A DNA stretch of 64,000 bases from positions 5,208,001 to 5,272,000 of the forward strand of contig JANFAH010000002.1 in the NCBI GenBank assembly GCA_024663395.1, read 5' to 3'. Made by a program: the position numbers and the translations under genes. Shown here piece after piece: positions 57,996-64,000 of this stretch. The notes under the pieces were generated by a model that searched no databases, was not told the DNA's origin, and saw only the letters and a list, made by a program, of their open reading frames with translations. The DNA is from Pisolithus tinctorius. Taxonomy: Eukaryota > Basidiomycota > Agaricomycetes > Boletales > Pisolithaceae. Every line of letters starts with the position of its first letter. The first letter of the stretch is position 1.

Positions 57996-59207
57996 TTAAA
58001 AAAGTTGCTGACCTTCCGCGGCATCAAACATGGCCTGAGTGAGTTCCCCAGTGGACCTGAACTCACTGAGACAACGGTCCATAAACCAAGCATCAGCTTG
58101 TAGGACTGGGAAGGAATCCGTCTTTACGAGCTCATATGTTCTTTTTCCACCACGAAACACATCTCCGGGACGCCATGTTTTATCAGATCCTCGTAAAACA
58201 TCGATTTCATACCGCGTCTCCGCTAGCCGCCAGCGCTCCTCCATCGGATGTGTTCCAGTTGTACCTTCGGTCCTCGGCCTGCAATTGATATACAGGCTAT
58301 GGCTACAAACGCGCCGAGTGTTTCTCCCCTTACCCATCTCCACCACGAAGTGTTCATCGGTAAAGATCAATCGTTGAATCGTTGACTCACCAAGATGGTA
58401 TGGATTAGAATGGAGGGCGATGCAATTCGTAGGTCCCGGTGCATAACTCGGGAAATTCTGAAGCAAAGATTGTCCACTTGTGATGCCACCACTGCAATAA
58501 AACGAAAAGTAGTAATTGCACGAGGCAGATGGTCTACTGGCACAATTAACGTACTGCAGAGTACGGAGTTGGATTTGTGAACTGTCACCGTTTTCCACGC
58601 TCGTCGAAAAATACAGAACAAATTTCTTGAGCGAGACAGCGGAGTAGAAATAACCCAGATCCGGGAATGAACCTGTCAGCAACACGCGTCTGCCGGTTGA
58701 GAGAACTTCCTTGAGCATGCAAGGCGACGGGCCTGCTCAGATGACGTGGCTATTGTGACGCGAGGCGGATGTGGATTCGTTCTAGAGTCAAAGGAGAAAG
58801 CCTGCAGTCGCTGATTAGGGAGGCACGACGCTACGTTGACCCAGCATATGTCGTCGCCTGTATGTGAAACGCTCAGGTCAACACGCCCCACGATGGCGAA
58901 CATTGGACAATAACCCAACTTCGGTTTAGCCACGAATGGTAGCTTTCTACCTTTCCGCTGCACTAAGCAGAGGATTCAAGTTGTCTCGAATGTTGTCCGC
59001 CGCCAAATCTAGGATACATAATAAAGAAGCAATTTCACTGCGGACATATGTAAGTAACACTGACTCAAGTAGACTGCATCCATTAACATGTGTACGCACC
59101 CACTCAAACTTATCCCCTTTGATTGCGCACTGATCTGGCAAGTCAGCCACTCCTCTTCGTGTGTTCAAGGATGTCCGTCCCCCTTTCAACGCCCCCCTCA
59201 ACTGCAC
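57996..59207 (-). pseudogene. Unknown gene with two frame breaks
   Basis: Reading from 59207 on the minus strand: first VADLPDQCAIKGDKFEWVRT, LLTYVRSEIASLLCILDLAA. Then, in a second frame, LPFVAKPKLGYCPMFAIVGR and CLPNQRLQAFSFDSRTN. Then, in a third, LKEVLSTGRRVLLTGSFPDL, FVLYFSTSVENGDSSQIQL, EERWRLAETRYEIDVLRGSD, ending AMFDAAEGQQLF. The three pieces follow each other without gap at the DNA level, and the breaks near 58960 (an AAAGG run) and 58725 look like single-base indels. I do not recognise the family. It is head to head with the kinase relic, with under 50 bp between starts. Confidence 0.5.
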
Positions 59208-59252
59208 ACTAACCCGTAGACACCCGAAACACCGAGTGCAGTCCTAGACTAG

Positions 59253-60606
59253 ATGAAACCCAAAGCACCGGAGGGTAAATATATCGGCCCATTTCCCGTC
59301 CGAGGCTTCCTCGATGCGTTCTTGCCTTGCCACGAACGACTTCCAGATACCACCATAGTCGACGTCAAGAAACTTGGAAATATCACGGAGGTCGAGTCGA
59401 ACAGTGACCTCTTTGGGCCCTTCGTAAGTCTTCGCGAACGGCAAGTCCACCCCTTCTCCCAAATTTTCTACTAATCATCCATGTAGATATCAGTAATGCA
59501 AGAATGTACTCCTGGCATGACATTCGAAGAGGCCAACGATAGAGACAACGAAATTAGAGCCGGGACCGGAGACTGCAACGTGGTCTCCGACGTTTGCTTG
59601 TACAGCGAGAAACCAGAAACAGATGTTGACTTTTCCCCGCTGGGACTATGCGTCATGTTCAGACCCAGCACAGCCTATGACCCGTCCGAGGATCCCCATT
59701 CAACTGCAACGCCAACGAGCAACTCAAAAGGCAGCGTTCCTCCCTCACCACCATTCGTAAGAGATTATTCCACAAGGGGCAGCCAGACGAAGAGCCAAAT
59801 CACCTCTAACGCTTTCGCTCAACTCGACTCATTCCCGTGCATTCGCGTTCTCAGCTCTCATCCTCAAAGACGAGGCGCGCCTTATCCGATGGGACCGCGC
59901 AGGCGCAGTTGTCACCAGCCGATTTAATTACGTGGACCATTCTAAGCTTCTGGCTAAGTTCTTCTGGCGATTCACACATCTATCGCGTGGGGAACAGGGC
60001 CACGAGACATCGATTCGTGGTTTGAAGTTGTGCACATTGTCGAGAAAACTCGGTCGTGCGACTCGCGTGTCGCCCGACGAGGAGGCATCTTGTGTCCTAG
60101 ATCTGCAAGCTCTTCGCCGAAGAGTGGAAGCAAGAAAGCTGGATGGAAAGCAGGTCCGCGGAAGATTCGAGTGCCCGCAACCCGTCGAGTTGCGTGGGCG
60201 GAATTGGAGATACGAAGGAATTTTTGGAGAGTGCGAAGCTAAGGCAGGTTCGAAGGGGACGGCAGGAAAACGGGATGATCGGGAGGGCGAAGCTGGCTAC
60301 AAAATCTTGCTTGGCCCTGCCGGACAGCCTCTAACTAGCTTTGGATCTGCCAAAGAAATGACACAGGGTATGTTAGAGGTTGTGTGCGGTAAGTAATATC
60401 GATATCCGAACTCAACTAATCGCGCTGGCTAATTTTCGTTACAAGGGACCGGCCATGCATACCAGACAGCCGGGCATCTACACCACAATATTTGTCCTGG
60501 TAACATCCACTCCACAGAGCAAGGTTGTGCCTTCCTGATCGGTTGGGATGTGGGTACACCTGCTGAAAAACGGAGTGAACCACTCAGAGTGGATGGCAAA
60601 ACCTAG
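59253..60606 (+). pseudogene. FunK1-type fungal kinase, frameshifted and catalytically dead
   Basis: Exons 59253-59423, 59487-60388 and 60446-60606 follow the FunK1 family plan. The N-terminal region (KYIGPFPVRGFLDAFLP) leads to the conserved ITSNAFAQLDSF then FSALILKDEARLIRWDRAGA, FNYVDHSKLLAKFFWRFTHL and LGRATRVSP. A C-lobe relic (PLTSFGSAKEMTQGMLEV, then LHHNICPGNIHS and FLIGWDVG) follows. Exon 2 carries one extra base in a CCC run (59834-59836). The catalytic loop HRD is HHN (60481-60489) and the expected DWD metal-binding Asp is Gly (60541-60543). Much of the N-lobe is replaced by Gly/Lys/Glu-rich sequence, and the protein ends soon after GWD. FunK1 kinases are expanded in multicellular fungi. 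Confidence 0.8.
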
Positions 60607-60850
60607 TTAAGCAGTTAATGTCTATTCCTCTTCATTGATGGAATGAGGATGTTCTGTGGTACCCCACTCATATGTGTAAAAGCAATCGAATGAAGTCTAG
60701 CGCTACAATGCTTCCGGTGTGTCAACTAAGAGATCACGCCGAGCAACGGTTGAGGCCAAAGAGCTGCCCCACGCCACAGATAATTTAGGCGTAAATGAGC
60801 AACAGAATTGGAGCAGGTGACAGAAAACTGCGGGTGGAACGATGCGTGTA
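60607..60850. other. Spacer, no gene
   Basis: No gene was recognised between the convergent kinase relic and the minus-strand membrane protein. Confidence 0.4.
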
Positions 60851-61270
60851 TCAGTATCCTGCGTGCGAGTCATAGAGGGTGAGTAGAGCAAATGCCATCA
60901 TTGGTACTGCCAAAAAGACTCCTGAAGGTAGTGCTTTGGAATTAGCATAGAAGGAGCGGGCGTTGGAGCCGTCTACCCATTGGGCGTGTGAAGGATCTGA
61001 CTTGGGCGACTTCGACCCCGACTTGCGAGATATGAAATAAAGCGCATATAGAAGGTACAACAGTTGAAGCACCGCGTCCACAGTACACTGATGGGTGGGG
61101 GAAAAAATCGAGGGAAATGGGCGACCGAGAATCATTAGTAAGTTGCAATCGGTATACGGAACAGGCGACGTACACTTGCAGATGATATACTTTGAGTTCG
61201 AGATCTAGCAAGCCCCCAATAGGTGTTTTGTAACTTAGCGAACACGTACCGGGCAGAGGGGACTAGCGTA
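60851..61270 (-). CDS. Small membrane protein, 3' part of a minus-strand gene
   Basis: The final exon (stop at 60851) reads CTVDAVLQLLYLLYALYFIS, a basic/Ser loop, then GVFLAVPMMAFALLTLY and DSHAGY. It is preceded by an intron that ends CATCAG near 61089 and contains a TTACTAATG branch point. A short upstream exon reading LLDLELKVYHLQ joins in frame. Two hydrophobic helices suggest a membrane hairpin. The 5' end is unresolved; no family was recognised. Confidence 0.4.
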
Positions 61271-61579
61271 TGACATCCTGTGGTTGCCATAGGGAATCTA
61301 CGTCCCAAGAGAAAGAGAAGACTTTAATATTCAAGGAGTCGTCGTGAGCCCTAAGCCAGTTGCATAGGGAATAGGATGGCCGTTGACAGCATGCAACAGG
61401 CAGTACCGTAGCTCGTACTGGCGGGAGGTTGTTTTTGGCGGCGTTCAACGTTACAACTGTGTATGATTGGACGAGTACATGGCTACGTCCAGCCACCATC
61501 TTTCCCCACATATTCGATGGACGTCTTTCCGGTTGAGCCAGCGCAAACACCACCGTAACGTAGCATTCCTCTGGAAGGG
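61271..61579. other. No gene resolved
   Basis: A minus frame continues through here past the RING gene's stop but is out of frame with it. No motif was seen. Confidence 0.35.
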
Positions 61580-62119
61580 TCAGAGCGAGTACACGACGTG
61601 AAGTTTCAATCCGATGACACCACCACCTCGCCCGTCCCACCCAGGAATCTCGGCACGACAGACAGGGCACCTGCGTGTCCGCGATCAGGAGACACGTTAA
61701 TCACACCAGACAACCTACCTGGGCACTGGTGCTCCGTCCATCGCTATGAGCATGTTGCGCTGTACAGTCGCCTTGATAGCCGTGAATAGACAGGGCCCGC
61801 AGCAGATGTGGCCACAGGGAGTGAGGGTTGCGTTAGTAGGTGGAGAAAAGCATATTGGGCATGTGTACGCGGAGAGGGGTTCTGGGGTGTGTGCGGGTGC
61901 AGATGCAGATGCGGAGGGGACAGGCGGACAGTCTGACTCTGCGACCTCTGCTGTGTTGTCGACGGGCACCGTCTCCTGGGCGCTCTCCATTCTCTGCCGT
62001 TTTCTCCCGCTCGCACTCGAGCTTGGCCCTGCTGTGGGCGACGCTGTACGACTTTGACGGAGTGATCTGTTAGCCAAGGGAACGGGCAGTGGAGGGGTCC
62101 TCTCTAGTGCTTCGGACAT
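61580..62119 (-). CDS. RING-finger protein (SLX8/RNF4-like)
   Basis: Exons 61719-62119 and 61580-61670 over a 48-nt intron (GTAGGT..CAG) give 163 aa. Residues 1-~80 are Ser/Pro/Arg-rich with a nuclear-signal-like GRKRQRME. A C3HC4 RING follows: CPIC, then TPCGHICCGPCL, then CPVC encoded across the splice. The protein ends soon after. A disordered N-terminus with a C-terminal RING is the plan of SUMO-targeted ubiquitin ligases (SLX8/RNF4 group), which ubiquitylate SUMOylated proteins in the nucleus. I cannot identify SUMO-interacting motifs with confidence, so the assignment is by architecture. The splice lies inside the RING, and both halves are needed for zinc binding. Confidence 0.8.
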
Positions 62120-62267
62120 GGTACTACTAGTAGTATGGAAAGCCAGACAATCGCGCTTCCGTACGGCCGAAAGTTGGAACTTTTTCCGGAGGTCACGTGG
62201 ACATGCAGCACGTATCTTCGAAGTTAGGAAGTACCGTCGGTTAGGAGGACACCGGACACTGCAGTCA

Positions 62268-62410
62268 TGCAGTTCGTTCGGTCGTAGGTCACACGGTCAC
62301 ACATTCATGCAGTCCGAAGGTCGTGCAGTTCGTTCGGTCGTAGGTTATGCAGTCATACATTCATGCAGTTTGTTCAGTCGTAGGTCACATGGTCATCACC
62401 TTGTTTACAA
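62268..62410. repeat. Short tandem repeats upstream of the RING gene
   Basis: The block TGCAGTTCGTTCGGTCGTAGG begins at 62268, 62324 and (as TGCAGTTTGTTCAGTCGTAGG) 62364. Each is followed by variants of TCACACGGTCACACATTCA. The copies sit 150-290 bp upstream of the RING start codon, so they could affect its promoter. Confidence 0.8.
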
Positions 62411-62439
62411 GGTCACTGCACCCTGAAAGTTGAGATGCT

Positions 62440-64000
62440 TTTTTTGACATCCCAGGCTATAGTGTCATTTTGATGCATCAAAGTGTGATAATTGTAGCAT
62501 TACTGTGATGCAAGACTGCCTAACTCCCTTATACCAGTAGTGATGTGTCAGTATACTAGTAGTGCAGGTCTGAGATCTGCCCACTCACTCCCCTTGGGAG
62601 TTTCTCCCCACAAATCCCCACTCCTCCGCATTTTATGTAATTACATAAGCATAAAAAAGCGCAGCCACTACTCCCAAAACATGTCCTCATTTGGCATGTG
62701 CCTGATATCCAACATTCCCACACACTGCCCTCATTGCCCCCAGCCTCCCCTTCCTTCCTGGACTCTGTCCCTGCCCTGTGGGCATTGTATATGATAGTTA
62801 GATGTACTATAAGTGTATTAGACCATAAATGAATGCTTTTATGCCCATCCTAATGGGCCTAAATGATTGCAAAGTGGGATAGGGGGAAAAACAGAAAAAG
62901 CGAATGCTTTTTTGATATATTGGACATATCTATCTATTTATTGTGTCCCCTTGAAGGGGCAATGTGTCCCTACTGTTGGAGCACAATATGTCGTCCAGTC
63001 TACACCGAGTTGATTACATAATATGTTAGGTACTTAGTTTACACTTCGTCTTACCTTACACCTCAGACTTCGTCATTTCAAGTCTGAGGTATGGTGCTAT
63101 TTTCACTACTACAGTACACCTTTTTACTCACAACCTACACAGTTCTGTGTTTAGGTTAGTAGATAATATAGACTTCGTCATTTCAAGTCTGAGTTCTGTG
63201 TTTAGGCTAACTTGAGTAGCCTTCTGCTCTCACCCTACCCACAAAACCTACAACATATCAAAAGTTGATAGGTTGGGATCGGGTGCTTCAAGTGTAGTGG
63301 CACAATTGCCTCCTCCCTGTGTTACACCCTGAAAAAATATTTTTCTGAGCTTTTTGGCACTGGTAATGTAATCTGACATGGTGTAGTGGTCATAATAGGT
63401 GTATTCGCATGTAATTTGATCATCCATGCAGTGTCTGAAAGGCTCTGAAAAACTGGAAAGTATCTTAGGGGCTAAAACAAAAAAAGTGCTTGCATTTTTG
63501 ATATATTTGACATGGGCACTTAAAAAGGAATCAGCTTGGAGGATGGCTCTGTACCTACAACATATCAACAGCTCATTATGTGGGGCAGAAACCTTGAGGT
63601 GTTGTGCCATGATCTCTTCCTGCTGGTATGTAGGGGTTTCATCAGGTTTTAGGCTGTTTACTACTATTCTAACTATCTAGGCAGCACTGGAATACTTATT
63701 GGCAGTCACCACAATATTCCCAAGTGCATACATTCAGGGGAGAGCACTGGGGAACTGAAACAATCCTCTAGAGAGCATGGGAAAAGGTGCAAAAAATTGT
63801 GGAGACTTACAAAACATATCAAAAAGATGAAATAGCACACCCCACACCATGTATAGTACCCAATGGATGGTAGTACTGAGATTTTTTCATATGATAGGAC
63901 CTCCTGGGACTATATTAGACCCACTTGAGTGTAACACAACCTCTGAAATTCAGACTAGGTGTTAGTCTCCTACACCTTGAGTAGTCAAATGTATCCATTG
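62440..64000. other. AT-rich gene-free region with repeated motifs
   Basis: No coding exon was seen. A perfect hairpin with 11-bp arms (ACCTCAGACTT / AAGTCTGAGGT, 9-nt loop) lies at 63060-63090. Its core and the following GTTCTGTGTTTAGG recur 100 bp downstream (63171-63210). The motif ACATATCAAA and its complement recur near 62911, 63250, 63498, 63558 and 63813. A segment at 62898-62930 resembles 63478-63511. The features fit the edge of a DNA transposon or other repeat continuing past the window. Confidence 0.5.

Noticed and set aside
63060..63090. Perfect hairpin considered as a transcription terminator.
   Set aside because: Nuclear eukaryotic genes do not use such terminators, and its partial copy nearby points to a repeat feature.
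1..64000. tRNA, rRNA and CRISPR arrays.
   Set aside because: No cloverleaf with a standard TTCGA/TTCAA arm, no rRNA-like block and no regularly spaced short repeats with spacers were recognised by eye.

Overview
The window is nuclear DNA from a filamentous basidiomycete, almost certainly an Agaricomycete. Coding regions are cut by many short introns (mostly 46-66 nt, GT..AG, often with a CTAAC/CTGAC/CTAAT-like branch point). The families present are typical of that class: a FunK1-type fungal kinase relic, a CHAT-type TPR relic, a Plavaka transposase, a DUF6698 protein, a GH79 glucuronidase and a GYF/SMY2-like gene. No rRNA, tRNA or CRISPR array was recognised. The genus cannot be fixed from the sequence alone.

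Layout. 1-9.6 kb: sparse region with an uncertain multi-exon gene (1.6-3.4 kb), an intact WD40 gene ending in a membrane segment (4.0-5.6 kb) and an unknown membrane-anchored protein (7.5-8.6 kb). 9.65-12.6 kb: decayed copy of a normally conserved GYF-domain gene. 12.9-17.1 kb: large repeat-rich gene of an unnamed basidiomycete family, broken in places. 17.5-18.6 kb: TPR relic. 18.9-21.5 kb: broken low-complexity genes. 22.0-22.6 kb: AT-rich island with a recurring short motif. 23.1-23.5 kb: C2H2 zinc-finger gene. 24.1-25.2 kb: tandem duplication. 25.2-28.5 kb: complete two-gene PIF/Harbinger transposon. 29.0-31.6 kb: intact nine-exon GH79 gene. 31.86-42.02 kb: young Ty3/Gypsy chromovirus with identical-length LTRs and a 5-bp target-site duplication, interrupted inside pol by the solo LTR of a second element that has its own target-site duplication. 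43.3-46.7 kb: tandem pair of seven-helix-like membrane protein genes that share a predicted 22-nt intron. 48.3-55.0 kb: DUF6698 gene and an intact 1244-aa Plavaka transposase transcribed divergently from a 300-bp spacer. 58.0-60.6 kb: a decayed minus-strand gene head to head with a FunK1 kinase relic that has lost catalytic residues. 61.6-62.1 kb: small RING-finger gene. 62.4-64.0 kb: AT-rich, repeat-bearing, gene-free.

Roughly a third of the window is recognisable mobile DNA from three superfamilies, with several decayed host genes between. Four transcription units have splice models in which every exon phase closes and no stop interrupts (WD40, GH79, DUF6698, Plavaka). The same holds for the Harbinger gene pair, the two membrane-protein paralogues and the RING gene. 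These are the most reliable annotations here. All splice sites were assigned by eye from reading-frame continuity and consensus sites.
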